Source: Delphinus delphis (Eukaryota; Chordata; Mammalia; Artiodactyla; Delphinidae). From it: a DNA stretch of 64,000 nucleotides. The stretch lies in assembly GCF_949987515.2 (NCBI RefSeq), contig NC_082692.2:90777488-90841487 (forward strand), given 5' to 3'. The notes beneath the pieces were generated by a model. The model made no database searches, had not been told where the DNA came from, and saw only the letters and a program-made list of their open reading frames with translations. Below, piece by piece: positions 1 to 11,673 of the stretch. The position numbers and the translations under genes were made by a program. Each line of letters opens with the position of its first letter. Positions within the stretch are counted from its first letter, which is position 1.

Positions 1-1002
1 AAAAGAAAATGATTCCGTTTTCCTCCCACTGTGCAATGATAGCCCAAGGACCGTTAGGTCAACAGCTGGCTTGAGGATCACATGATCTCATTTCCAAGCT
101 GGGTGAAATCAAGGTAGGAGTTCTTTCCTCTAGGGTACTGAGAATGAGGAACTCACTGGAAAGTAATAGAAGCTATTAACTGCAGGGTCTTCCAAGATAT
201 CTCTTCCAAAATAGTGTTTCATCAGGCTGTTTACCTAAAGCCATATGGCCTCCAGGGAATACACTAATTAGCATAGCTATCAACGACAGTAGCACATATG
301 GATAAGTTTAAACATAGGTATTTTGATTAACAAATTGTCTCACTAACAAAAGAGGGTTAGATGTATTTTCTTGGTACTGCAAGTTAAAATAAACAATTGT
401 TAGAGCTTTTGTTTTTCTTATTGTTTCTAAGCAAGCTAACACCCGAGCTGTTTGCCATAACAAACATATTTATGACCTTCCTTAGCACACCATGTGTGTC
501 AGCATATTAGACAAGTGGATACCTTCCAGCTAGAGAGGATGATGTTTGTTCTTACTGCTTTGCAGAGTATCCAGGGGTGATGAGTGCCAACATTCTGCAC
601 CCGTGTTATTGTTGAACAGCAGAATGCAATCCAGTTGATTTTCATGTAGTATGTGGCACAAATTACATCTCAGATGCTTAGATTAAAGTTAAGTGACACA
701 CTTAGACCCAAGAGAAGTATTAAGTTTCTCACTAGGCAACTGGCAATTCTGTCTGCTTATTCACAAATATTTGAAGAGGCAATCCCTTGATTAAATATTT
801 CTGCAAATAGCAGGAAGAAAGGTTGGCAAGAAGCAGCTTTGCTTCTAAGAGAGTTTGATGTTCCCCTTTTGGAAAAGCGATGAAAACCCACAGTGCCCAG
901 TGCTTTCCCTCCACTATCTCTGCCCTCCCTGCACACAGTTCCAGTAATTTCCCTTTTCTTGCCAGCCTGCTTTCTCCTTGAAGTAACTCATTTTTTTAAA
1001 AG
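1..1002. other. Intronic sequence, no recognisable element
   Basis: AT-rich sequence inside the large 5' intron of CNTN4. I see no coding region, RNA gene or repeat that I can name. The 60-residue antisense frame at 732-914 has no recognisable motif. Confidence 0.6.
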
Positions 1003-1015
1003 AATGCAAATATCA

Positions 1016-1597
1016 CGGAGATGGAAACAACCTAAGTGCCCATCATCGGATGAATGGATAAAGAAGATGTGGCACATATATACAATGGAATATTACTCAG
1101 CCATAGAAAGAAATGAAATTGAGCTATTTGTAATGAGGTGGATAGACCTAGAGTCTGTCATACAGAGTGAAGTAAGTCAGAAAGAGAAAGACAAATACCG
1201 TATGCTAACACATATATATGGAATTTAAGAAAAAAAATGTCATGAAGAACCTAGGGGTAAGACAGGAATAAAGACACAGACCTACTGGAGAACGGACTTG
1301 AGGATATGGGGAGGGGGAAGGGTGAGCTGTGACAGGGCGAGAGAGAGGCATGGACATATATACACTAACAAACGTAAGGTAGATAGCTAGTGGGAAGCAG
1401 CCACATGGCACAGGGAGATCAGCTCGGTGCTTTGTGACCGCCTGGAGGTGTGGGATAGGGAGGGTGGGAGGGAGGGAGATGCAAGAGGGAAGAGATATGG
1501 GAACATATGTATATGTATAACTGATTCACTTTGTTATAAAGCAGAAACTAACACACCATTGTAAAGCAATTATACCCCAATAAAGATGTTAAAAAAA
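1016..1597 (+). mobile_element. 5'-truncated L1, 3' end of ORF2 plus 3' UTR
   Basis: The segment encodes the extreme C-terminus of L1 ORF2p (motifs [51 protein letters not shown]), then a 3' UTR with a G-rich run and the end CAATAAAGATGTT plus an A-tail. Near-identical 13-bp target duplications flank it: aatgcaaatatca at 1003-1015 and aatgtaaatatca at 1598-1610. It is dead on arrival because of 5' truncation. Its 3' UTR closely matches the L1 copies at 19349-21533, so it belongs to the same subfamily. Confidence 0.9.
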
Positions 1598-1610
1598 AAT
1601 GTAAATATCA

Positions 1611-2074
1611 GAGCCTTGAGGATTGGGGCAGGAGGAAGGGAATGTGAGTTCCATCCACGTTTTGAGCACTTAGATATCTTCTATTTTTCCCTTTGCCTCT
1701 TTCTTAATATGACAGAAATTTTGAGATTAAATTTATCTCTCTGAGATCTGTTGCTGTTTATGTCTTTGATTAAGACATCCTGCAACTGCATATCCTGAGA
1801 GGGTATCTTTCTTAATACTCTCTAGTAAATATTTTTTTGTCATACACACACTGATACAAACACCATTTTATTTAATCCTGTGATGACTTTGTCAAGAAAG
1901 AGAAATATCCTTATAGAAAATTTCTGAATTAAAATGTGTAAAAAAAAATCAGTAAAAAACATTTCATTTTTATCTTTTTACATTTCTTCACCATAGGTTA
2001 GAATACTTCTTTAAAAAATATGGCAGTCTCAAAAGACAAATATGGTACTTCTGTAAATGTCTGTTCCTGATTTT
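1611..2074. other. Intronic sequence, nothing recognised
   Basis: AT-rich non-coding DNA with short T- and A-runs. I see no gene or nameable repeat. Confidence 0.5.
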
Positions 2075-2450
2075 AATTTTTTTATTGAAAATCTTTGCAT
2101 CATTTTCTTATGAAAATTCTCAAACATACATCGTTTCAAATAATAGCACAGTGAACACCAGTATACCCATCAACTGGATTCTATCTGTAACATTTTACTG
2201 TCTCCATCCTTCTATCTATCCATCCCCCTGTTCATTCATTGGTTCTTTATTCCAATGCATTTCAAAGTAAACTACACACATGCATACACTTCTTCCTAAA
2301 TACTTAGCCAAAATTCATATACAATGAAACATACAGATCTTAAGTGGCCACCTCTTGAGATTTGACAAGGGCATACACCTGTGTAAAACAAACCCCAATC
2401 AAGGTACAGAACATTATCCCAGAAAACTCCTTCTAAGTATGAATTGAGTT
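2075..2450 (-). repeat. Degraded old interspersed repeat, probably L1M 3' end
   Basis: Phrases such as 'attctcaaacatacat', 'caccagtatacccatcaac', 'gagatttgacaaggg' and 'ccccaatcaaggtacagaac' resemble the reverse complement of an old mammalian L1 3' UTR. Family assignment is from memory of the consensus and is uncertain. Confidence 0.5.
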
Positions 2451-2646
2451 TTAAATAAAATATCAAAAGGTTGATTTTGTAAGATTTTCTATAAAAGTCT
2501 TTAGAACGAGAAGAAAACATCAGTGAAATTCACAAATTAATCCAAGGTAAATTTGCCTACAGCCTGAGTTTATGAATGCCCTTGCCTTGGTTTTCTCTTT
2601 GAATATTTTAGTGACATTAGGCAGACCCTGCTTAACTGTGATGAAA

Positions 2647-2706
2647 ATTATTATCTTTGTTCTTAGGGTCATGCCAGTAGATTATTATCTTTGTTCTCAT
2701 GGTCAT
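2647..2706. repeat. Short tandem duplication, period 34 bp
   Basis: The 26-bp segment at 2647-2672 recurs at 2681-2706 with two mismatches (attattatctttgttct then a shared ggtcat). An 8-bp spacer separates the copies. This looks like a local duplication in intronic DNA. Confidence 0.8.
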
Positions 2707-3193
2707 CAAATGGATATATCCTAATCATGTCATATTTTTGCAGTTTCCTGACTGTTGTCTAGGAGCCTTTTAATGCTAATTGATCCTTAAATCTAAGTAG
2801 TGGGTCATCTGCAGTTAATAACATGTGTCTACAACTACAGTTACTCTGTGGAAGAGATCACTGATCTTATCCTTTGAATTTCTGTATGAAAAACCAAAAA
2901 TCCCAGATATGCACGTGACTTTCCCAAGATGGCATATCTCAGCAATATAACAACTAAACTTTGAGAATATACCTGTCTGGTTCTTTTTATTTATTTATTT
3001 TTAAATTTAATTTATTTTTTTTTTAATACAGCAGGTTCTTGTTAGTTATCTATTTTATACATATTAGCGTATACATGTCAATCCCAAGCTCCCAATTCAT
3101 CCTACCACTGCTCCCCCACTTTTCCCCCTTGGTGTCCATACATTTGTTCTCTACATCTGTGTCTCTATTTCTGCCGTGCAAAACGGTTCATTT

Positions 3194-5912
3194 TTACAGT
3201 TTATCTAGATTACACATACATGCGTTGATATACGATATGGGATTTTTCTCTTTCTGACTTACTTCACTCTGTATGACAGTCTCTAGATCTAACCACATCT
3301 CTACAAACAACCCAATTTCGTTCGTTTTTATGGGTGAGTAATATTCCATTGTATATATGTACCACAGCTTTATCCATTTGTCTGTCGATGGACACTTAGG
3401 TTGCTTCCATGACCTGGCTATTGTAAATAGTGCTGCAGTGAACATTGGGGTGCATGTGTCTTTTTGAATTATGGTTTTCTCTGGGAATATGCCCAGTAGT
3501 GGGATTGCTGGGTCATATGGTAGTTCTATATTTAGTTTTTTAAGGAACCTGCATACTGTTCTCCATTGTGGCTGTATCGATTTACATTCCAATCAACACT
3601 GCAAGAGGGTTCCCTTTTTTCCACACCCTCTGCAGCATTTGTTGTTTGTGAATTTTCTGATGATGGCCTTTCTGACTTGTGTAAGGTGATACCTCATTGT
3701 AGTTTTGATTTGCATTTCTAGAATAATTACTGATGTTGAGCATCTTTTCATATGCCTCTTGGCCATCTGTATGTCTTCTTTGGAGAGATGTCTATTTAGG
3801 TCTTCTGCCCATTTTTGGATTGGGTTGTTTGGTTTTTTCTAATATTGAGCTGCATGAGCTGTTTATATATTTTGAAGATTAATCCCTTGTCCATTGATTC
3901 ATTTGCAAATAATTTCTCCCTTTCTGAGGGTTGTCTTTTCGTCTTGTTTATAGCTTCCTTTGCTGTGCAAAAGCTTTTAAGTTTTATTAGGTCCCATTTG
4001 TTTATTTTTGTTTTTATTTCCATTAGGCTAGGAGGTGGATCAAAAAAGATCTTGCTGTGATTTATGTCAAAGAGTGTTCTTCCTATATTTTCCTCTAAGA
4101 TTTTTATAGTGTCCGGTCTTACATTTAGGTCTTTAATCCGTTTTGAATTTATTTTTGTGTATGGTGTTAGGGAGTGTTCTAATTTCATTCTTTTACATGT
4201 GGCTGTCCAGTTTTCCCAGCACCACTTATTGAAGAGACTGTCTTTTCTCCATTGTATATCCTTGCCTCCTTTGTCATAGATTAGTTGACCATAGGTGCAT
4301 GGGTTTATCTCTGGGCTTTCTGTCCTGTTCCAGTCAACTGTATTTCTGTTTTTGTGCCAGTACCATATTGTCTTGATTACTGTAGCTTTGTAGTATAGTC
4401 TGAAGTCAGGGAGTCTGATTACTCTAGCTCCATTTTTCTTTCTCAAGACTGCTTTGGCTATTCTGGGTGTTTCGTGTCTCCATACAAATTTTAAGATTTT
4501 TTGTTCTAGTTCTGTAAAAAATGTCATTGGTAATTTGATAGGGATTTCATTGAATCTGTAGATTGCTTTTGGTAGTGTAGTCATTTTCACATTATTTATT
4601 CTTCGCATCGAAGAACATGGTATATCTCTCCATTGGTTTGTGTCATCTTTGATTTCTTTTAACATTGTCTTATAGTTTTTGGAGTACAGGCCTTTTACCC
4701 CCTTAGGTAAGTTTATTCCTAGCTATTTTATTCTTTTTGTTGCAGTGGTGAATGGGATTGTTTCCTTAATTTCTCTTTCGGATCTTTCATAGTTAGTGTA
4801 TAGGAATGCAAGAGATTTCTGTGCATTAATTTTGTATCCTGCAAAATTACCAAATTCATTGATTAGCTCTAGTAATTTTCTGGTGGCATCATTAGGATTC
4901 TCTATGTATAGTATCATGTCATCTGCAAACAGTAACAGTTTTACTTCTTCTTTTCCAGTTTGGATTTCTATTTTTTTTTTCTTCTCTGATTGCTGTGGCT
5001 AGGACTTCCAAAACTATGTTGAATAATAGTGGCGAGAGTGGACATCCTTGTCTTGCTCCTTACCTTAGAGGAAATGCTTTCAGTTTTTCACCATTGAAAA
5101 TGATGTTTGCTGTGGGTTTGTTGTCTATGGCCTTTATTATGTGGAGGTAAATTCCCTCTATGCCCACATTCTGAAGAGTTTTTATCATAAATGGCTGTTG
5201 AATTTTGTCAAAAGCTTTTCTGCATCTATTGAGATGATCATATGGTTTTTATTCTTCAGTTTGTTATGGTGTATCACATTGATTGATTTGCATATATTGA
5301 AGAATCCTTGCTTCCCCGGGATAAATCCCACTTGATCATGGTGTATGATCCTTTTAATGTGCGGTTGGATTCTGTTTGCTAGTATATTCATGAGGATTTT
5401 TGCATGTGTAATTTTCTTTTTTTGTAGTGTCCTTGTCTGGTTGGTATCAGGGTGATGGTGGCCTCATAGAATGAATTTGAGAGTGTTCCTTCCTCTGCAA
5501 TTTTTTGGAAGAGTTTGGGAAGGATGGGTGTTAGCTCTTCTCTAAGTGTTTGATAGAATTCACCTGTGAAGCCATGTGGTCCTGGACTTTTGTTTGTTGG
5601 AAGATTTTTAATCACAGTTTCAATTTCATTACTTGTGATAGGTCTGTTCGTATTTTCTATTTCTTCCTGGTTCAGTCTTGAAAGGTTATAGTTTCTAAGA
5701 ATATGTCCATTTCTTCCAAGTTTTCCATTTTATTGGCATAGAGTTGCTTGTAGTAGTCTCTTATGATGCTTTGTATTTCTGCTGTATCTGTTGTAACTTC
5801 TCCTTTTTCATTTCTAATTTTATTGATTTGAGTCCTCTCCCTCTTTTTCTTGATGAGTCTGGCTAAAGGTTTATCAATTTTGCTTATCTTCTCAAAGAAC
5901 CAGCTTTTAGTT
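3194..5912 (-). pseudogene. L1 ORF2 remainder: reverse transcriptase and C-terminus, broken
   Basis: Reverse-transcriptase and C-terminal regions are recognisable in several separate frames: 5615-5388 ([14 protein letters not shown], fingers), 5391-5185 (HDQVGFIPG), about 4926-4918 coding for the catalytic ADD followed by MILYIENP, 4665-3796 ([16 protein letters not shown] onward) and 3592-3194 ([27 protein letters not shown]). Multiple frameshifts and stops separate them. It is the continuation of the same ORF2 as the endonuclease part. Confidence 0.9.
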
Positions 5913-6992
5913 TTATTGATCTTTGCTATTGTTTTCTTTGTTTCTTAATTCATTTATTTCTGCTCTGATCTTTATGATTTCATCCCTTTTGCTAACTTTG
6001 GATCTTGTTTGTTCTTCTTTTTCTAGTTCCTTTAGGTGTAAGTTTAGATTCTTTATTTGAGATTTTTCTTGTTTCTTGAGGTAGGATTGTATTGCTATAA
6101 ACTTACCTCTTAGAACTGCTTTTGCTGCCTCCCATAGGTTTTGGATCATCGTGTTTTTGTTGTCAGTTGTCTCTAGGTATTCTTTAATTTCCTCTTTGAT
6201 TTCTTCAGTGATCTCTTGGTTATTTAGTAACGTGTTGTTTAGCCTCCATGTGTTTGTGTTTTTTACGTTTTTTCCCCTGTAATTCATTTCTAATCTCATA
6301 GTCTTGTGGTCGGAAAAGTTGCTTGATATGATTTCATTTTTCTTAACTTTACCGAGGCTTAATTTGTGAGCCAAGATGTGATCTATCCTGGAGAATGTTC
6401 CGTGTGCACTTGAGAAGAACGTGTAATCTGCTGTGTTTGGATGGAATGTCCTGTAAATATTAATTAAATCTACCTGGTCTATTGTGTCATTTAAAGCTTG
6501 TGTTTCCTTATTAATTTTCTGTCTGGATGATCTGTCCATTGGTGTAAGTGAGGTGTTAAGGTCCCCCACTATTATTGTGTTACTGTCAATTTCCTCTTTT
6601 ATAGCTATTAGCATTTGCCTTATATATTGAGGTGCTCGTATGTTGGCTGCATATATATTTATAATTGTTATATCTTCCTCTTGGATTGATCCCTTGATCA
6701 TGATGTAGTGTCCTTCCTGCTCTCTTATAACATTGTTTATTTTAAAGTCTATTTTATGTGATCTGAGTATTGCTACTCCAGCTTTCTTTTGATTTCTATT
6801 TGCATGGAATATTTTTTTCCATCCCTTCACTTTCTGTCCATATGTGTCCCTAGGTCTGAAGTGGGTCTCTTGTAGACAGCATATATACGGGTCTTGTTTT
6901 TGTGTCCATTCAGCCAGTGTATGTCTTTTCATTCGAGCATTTAATCCATTCACATTTAAGGTAATTATCGATATGTATGTTCCTATGACCAT
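5913..6992 (-). pseudogene. L1 ORF2 N-terminal part: APE-type endonuclease
   Basis: The open stretch of 359 codons starts at the usual ORF2 Met and covers the complete endonuclease domain, which nicks target DNA for target-primed reverse transcription. Catalytic positions appear intact: Asn15 in LNVNG, Glu42 in CLQETH, Asp144/Asn146 in VGDLN, Asp204 in SRIDH and Asp228-His229 in FSDHK. The frame is then lost near 5925-5940: the following L1 sequence (encoding KSWFFEKI) is in another frame, so a frameshift plus the stop at 5913-5915 ends the protein. Confidence 0.93.
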
Positions 6993-7079
6993 TTTCTTAA
7001 TTGTTTTGGGTTTGTTTTTGTAGGTCCTTTTCTTCTCTTGTGTTTCCCACTTAGAGAAGTTCCTTTAGCATTTATTGTA

Positions 7080-7979
7080 GAGCTGGTTTGGTGGTGCTGA
7101 ATTCTCTTAGCTTTTGCTTGTCTGTAAACCTTTTGATTTCCCTGTCGAATCTGAATGAGATCCTTGCTGGGTAGAGCAATCTTGGTTGCAGCTTCTTCCC
7201 TTTCATTACTTTCAATATATCATGTCACTCCCTTCTGGCTTGTAGAGTTTCTGCTGAGAAATCAGCTGTTAACCTTATGGGAGTTCCCTTGTATGTTATT
7301 TTTCATTTTTCCCTTGTTGCTTTTAATAATTTTTCTTTTCTTTAATTTTTGTCAATTTGATTACTATGTGTCTCAGTGTGTTTCTCCTTGGGTTTATCCT
7401 GCTTGGGACTCTCTGTGTTTCCTGGACTTGGGTGCCTATTTCCTTTCCCGTGTTAGGGAAGCTTTTGACTATAATCTCTTCAAATATTTTCTCAGGTCCT
7501 TTCTCTCTCTCTTCCTCTTCTGGGACACTGATAATGCAAATTTTCATGCATTTAATATTGTCCCAGAGGTCTCTTAGGCTGTCTTCATTTCTTTTCATTC
7601 TTTTTTCTGTTTTCTGTTTTGTGGCAGTGAATTCCACCATTCTTTCTTCCAGGTCACTTATCCATTCTTCTGCCTCCGTTATTCTGCTATTGACTCCTTC
7701 TAGTGTATTTTTCATTTTAGTTATTGTATTGTTCGTCTCTCTTTGTTTGTTCTTTAATTCTTTTAGGTGTTTGTGATTCAGTTCTTCTAGGTCTTTGGTA
7801 AACATTTCTTGCATCTTCTCGATCTTTGCCTCCATTCTTTTTCCGGGGTCCTGGATCATTTTCACTATCATTATTCTGAATTCTTTTTATGGAATGTTGC
7901 CTATCTCCACTTCATTTAGTTGTTTTTCCATGGTTTTATCTTGTTTGTTCATCTCGTATATAGTCCTCTGCCTTTTCAT
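7080..7979 (-). pseudogene. L1 ORF1 (RNA-binding chaperone) remains
   Basis: ORF1p is the trimeric RNA-binding partner of ORF2p. A Met at 7979-7977 opens a frame that meets a stop at codon 31 (7889-7887). The same frame then runs open from 7871 to 7326, encoding a heptad-rich coiled-coil segment (EKMQEMFTKDLEELNHKHLKE) and the start of the RRM region (ISDLEERMVE). It stops at 7325-7323, short of the family's usual C-terminal domain. The tail down to about 7080 is only non-coding remnant. Confidence 0.85.
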
Positions 7980-8885
7980 TTTGTCTGTCTTTCTGTGAAT
8001 GTGCTTTTCATTCCACAGGCTGCAGGATTGTAGTTCTTCTTGCTTCTGCTGTCTGCCCTCTGGTGAATGAGGCTATCTAAGACACTTGTGCAAGCTTCCT
8101 GATGGGATAGACTGGTGGTGGGTAGAGCTGGGTGTTGCTCTGGTGGGCAGAGCTCAATAAAACTTTAATCCACTTGTCTGCTGATGGGTGGGGCTGAGTT
8201 CCCTCCCTGTTGGTTGTTCGGCCTGAGGTAACCCAGCACTGGAGAGTACAGGCTCTTTGGTTGCGCTCATGGTGGACTTCGGGAGGGCTCGTGCCAAGGA
8301 GTACTTCCCAGAACTTTTGCTGCCAGTGTCCTTGTCCCCACAGTGAGCCACAGGCATGCCCCACCTCTGCAGGAGACCCTCCCACACTAGCAGTTAGGTC
8401 TGGTTCAATATTCTGTGGGGTCACTGCTCCTTCCCCTGGGTCCTGATGCACGCACTACTTTGTGTGTGCCCTCCAAGAGTGGAGTCTTTGTTTCCCCCAG
8501 TCCTGTCGAAGTCCGGCAATCAAATCCCACTAGCCTTCAAAGTCTGATTCTCTGAGAATTCCTCCTCCTGTTGCCAGACCCCCAGGTTGGGAAGCCTGAC
8601 GTTGTGCTCAGAACCTTCACTCCATTGGGTGGAGTTCTGTGGTTTACGTGTTCTCCAGTTTTTGAGTCCCCAGCCAGCGGTTATGGAATTTGATTTTATT
8701 GTGATTGCCCCCCTCCTACCATCTCATTGTGGCTTCTCCTTTGTCTTTAGATGTGGAGTATGTCCTTTGGTCAGTTCCAGTGTCTTTGTGTTGATGACTG
8801 TTCAGCAGTTAGTTGTGATTCTGGTGTTCTCGCAAGAGGGAGTGAGAGCACGTCTTTCTACTCTGACATCTTGAACCCATCTCCC
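7980..8885 (-). promoter_or_regulatory. L1 5' UTR, possible internal promoter
   Basis: About 0.9 kb of GC-richer sequence lies upstream of L1 ORF1 and extends to the target duplication. In L1 elements this region carries the internal RNA polymerase II promoter and often an antisense promoter. Here the antisense direction would be +, the same strand as CNTN4. That promoter activity survives is inference only. Confidence 0.6.
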
Positions 8886-8898
8886 TCTGGTTCTTTTT

Positions 8899-9771
8899 CA
8901 ATGAATAACTTTTCCTTGTACATTTGTTGTCAGTTCCACAAACCCTCCTCCTCAGTTTATTTTGAACAGGGCTTGTGAAAGACATCTGATGGGGGATATT
9001 GGGTGGTTGAGGGGGTATTGTAGAGAAGATTAACAGGGCATAACCTCTGCTTCCCAAAAGTATATGCACAGCAGCAGGGGGACAATGATTTTGCCAGATT
9101 ATTTCAATGTGAAATTGCAAATCATGTTAGCAATAAGCAAGGGGTACTGTGGGAGTACTCCGGAAGGTAGTTTAGTCCAATCTTGATTTAAAGAAAGTAG
9201 ATTTAGTGGAATGTCCCCAGAATTGAATCTGAAATGATGACCAAATATTAGCTGGGAGGTGAAATGTAGGAAATGAACCAACATGAGTTAAGGCATTGAG
9301 GTGAGAAATGAGTACAGTGGGTGGAGGTTTTGGAGACACTATAGTTATTTTTAAGAATGAATTATGACAGAAAAGAGGGCTCGTGAGGTGTGTGTGTGTG
9401 TGTGTGTGTGTATACGTATATATGTTTGTGTGTGTATGAAGATATTTTTTGATTTTTTAATTATTAAGTTTTGCCACAGTTGTCTTGTTGGAAATTAGAA
9501 TTTTTTCTCGATGGCCAAGGCCTATAACTAATGTATTAGCTTTTCAAGGGGTCATAAAGAATCAGCATTGATTATCATAATGACCTGATCATAATGACCA
9601 GAAATGTAATAAATAGTTTCTGCAAAGCAGAGTTTTATGTAGTGTGTGTGGTAAAAAGGTATAGTTATAAATCAGTAATAAGTTGCTTCAAGTGTCTTAG
9701 TAAGGAGGTTTGCCATTTGGGGATGCTTCTTTACTTCTTTTACCTAAATAAACTAGCAGATTTGATTCTTA
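8899..9771. other. Intronic sequence with a (TG)n run
   Basis: Non-coding DNA with no nameable gene. It contains a (TG)n tract at 9388-9411 followed by degenerate TA/TG steps to about 9440. Confidence 0.6.
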
Positions 9772-9777
9772 TACTAT

Positions 9778-9780
<3 letters not shown>

Positions 9781-9817
<37 letters not shown>

Positions 9818-10109
9818 CATAGATTTATTTATTGTTTTATTTATTTTTGCTGTGTTGGGTCTTCGTTTCTGTGTGAGGGCTTTCTCCAGTTTTGGCAAGC
9901 GGGGGCCACTCTTCATTGCGGTGTGCGGGCCTCTCACTATCGCGGCCTCTCTTCTTGCAGATCAGAGGCTCCAAACGCGCAGGCTCAGTAGTTGTGGCTC
10001 ATGGGCCTAGTTGCTCCGTGGCATGTGGGATCCTCCCAGACCAGGGCTCGAACCTGTGTCTCCTGCATTAGCAGGCAGATTCTCAACCACTGCGCCACCA
10101 GGGAAGCCC
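9781..10109 (-). mobile_element. CHR-type SINE (long form)
   Basis: The reverse complement begins with the SINE head (agggcttccctggtggcgca), continues with the B-box-like 'gggttcgag' region in diverged form, and ends in an A-tail (T-run at 9781-9813 on +). Direct repeats tactattga at 9772-9780 and 10110-10118 flank it. The family is derived from tRNA-Glu and is copied by L1 machinery. Confidence 0.9.
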
Positions 10110-10118
10110 TACTATTGA

Positions 10119-10983
10119 TATTTGAGAGGAAGGTTTTCATCTATTTCAGAAGACTTGTGTCCCATGGATTATTTGCATCCCAGAAACCAAACTCTATTTG
10201 ATGCTTTCCAACTTAAGATAGCCATTTAGGTAAGTAATTGCTATGAGTGGACTAAGCCATATTGTACAGTCGTTGTCAGTATTTAGAAAGGGAGGTTTAT
10301 GAATTTTAAAAACTTACTCTTCACTCAATTTTATATATCACTCATCACAAAACTCACTGTGCACAATCTATGAATGGCGTTTGAGTTCCTGAATCTAGAT
10401 TTGTGTCAAGAGCAAGGGTAGAAAATTTAGAACTCACACTACTAGTGACCAGAGGAAATATAACAAGCTGTTAAGAAGTGGTCTTTTTAATAAGTTTATA
10501 GTTTATTTAAGGAGATAATGTAGGTGCTCATGTAAAGATAGCCTGCAGTATTAAGTACTAGTTGAGTGCCCCGGACTGTGTAGGGGGTGTCTGTGGTGTG
10601 CCTTCCCACTATCCACTTCCTCTGCTTTTGTGATAGCACTTTAATTTTCCTTTGGACGATTAGTCATCTCCTATTTTTAGTTCATTGGGGTTTCCCTGAC
10701 CATCCCCCCAAAACACTTATAAGAAGCCCAGGTTTGACAGGATCAGTCTTCCTGATTCCTCAAACTCTTGCTGAGTCTTTGTGGAAGGAGAAGTGCCCAT
10801 TGATTATGATGTTTGACATGGTAAAATGTAAGCCCAGGTGGCCAGTGACCGTCTCTTTTGCCACAAAGAGGAGCCCACCTACAAATATAGAAAATAGACA
10901 ATAGTGCTTAGACTTTGCAGTTATGTCAGACAACAGATTTTTTTAAAGCCAGTTTTGGTTGAGTTCTCTGCCATTTGTTGTGT
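10119..10983. other. Intronic sequence, nothing recognised
   Basis: No coding or repeat signal that I can name. The short open frame at 10587-10904 has no recognisable domain. Confidence 0.5.
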
Positions 10984-11669
10984 CAGGATTCTCCAGAGGA
11001 ACAGAACCAATAGGATCCATGTATATACAGAGAGAAAGATATTTACAGGTATCTCCTGCTTTTGGAAAGTTCACTTTACACCACTTCGCTTGTACAAAAG
11101 ACCTACTTAATACCTGTTTTCACTAACTGAAAGAAGTCCAAAGAGGATTTTTTCTTTATCAAAAAAACAGTGAGAATAGTGTTCAGCATTTCTTTTGCAG
11201 TGAGCCTATAGACGGAATTGGTACCCAGAGTAACCAGAGTGGCACCACGAACCTCCTTCCCCAACAACTACACTGGGCATCTTAGCACTAAGCCACCATA
11301 GCTTTGAACTGTGTCTGTGAGCATCTGTGCTTTATCTCAGTTTAATCTGTGCATCCATTAGCATGATGTGCCCTAAGGTAACTGCTTCTCTTTACACCGT
11401 TTCAGCTTACACAAGTCTTTACAGGAATGCTGTAGTTTTCGATAGCCAGGAAACTCACATTTTAAGAAATAGGCTTATGTAATTATGGGGACAAGCAAGT
11501 CTGAATTCTGCAGGCCAGGACTCAGGGAAGAGTTGATATTGCCATCTTGAGTCTGAAGGCAGTCTGGAGAGAGAATTCTTAGTCTTTTTTTCTCTTAAAG
11601 CCTTTTCATGATTGGATGAGACCCACCCACCTTATGAAGAATAATCTGCTACTCAGAGTTTACTGTTTT
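10984..11669 (+). repeat. Ancient interspersed repeat, 5' part, interrupted
   Basis: 'caggattctccagaggaaca' and 'gaaccaataggat' open a common mammalian repeat whose family name I cannot fix. It is interrupted at about 11048-11456 by another element and resumes at 11457 with 'ggcttatgtaattatgggg', then 'gattggatgagacccaccca'. It is cut again by an L1 at 11674, and its 3' end reappears at 13178-13290. Confidence 0.65.
11048..11456. repeat. Unidentified element inserted in the ancient repeat
   Basis: About 410 bp sit inside the repeat that opens at 10984. The segment has internal direct similarity: ctttacacc plus about 20 loosely matching bases at 11074-11102 and again at 11390-11419, and the word tttacagg at 11042-11049 and 11417-11424. 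It is non-coding. I do not recognise the family with confidence; a non-autonomous DNA transposon or an LTR fragment are possibilities. Confidence 0.45.
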
Positions 11670-11673
11670 AAAT

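Larger units (their letters stand above)
2989..8885 (-). mobile_element. Complete-length L1 retrotransposon, antisense to CNTN4, inactive
   Basis: Reading the minus strand: a 5' UTR (8885 down to 7980) with the opening 'gttcaagatgtcagagtaga', ORF1 remains (about 7979-7080), ORF2 remains (6992-3194), a short 3' UTR and an A-tail (T-run at 2989-3028 on +). Perfect 13-bp target duplications tctggttcttttt lie at 2976-2988 and 8886-8898, so both ends are intact and the insertion is about 5.9 kb. ORF1 has an early stop and ORF2 is cut into several frames, so it cannot move by itself now. It is the largest single element in the window. Confidence 0.95.

Noticed and set aside
8077..8451. Overlapping open frames with Cys/Pro/Gly-rich text as a gene
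   Set aside because: They lie in the GC-richer 5' UTR of the antisense L1.
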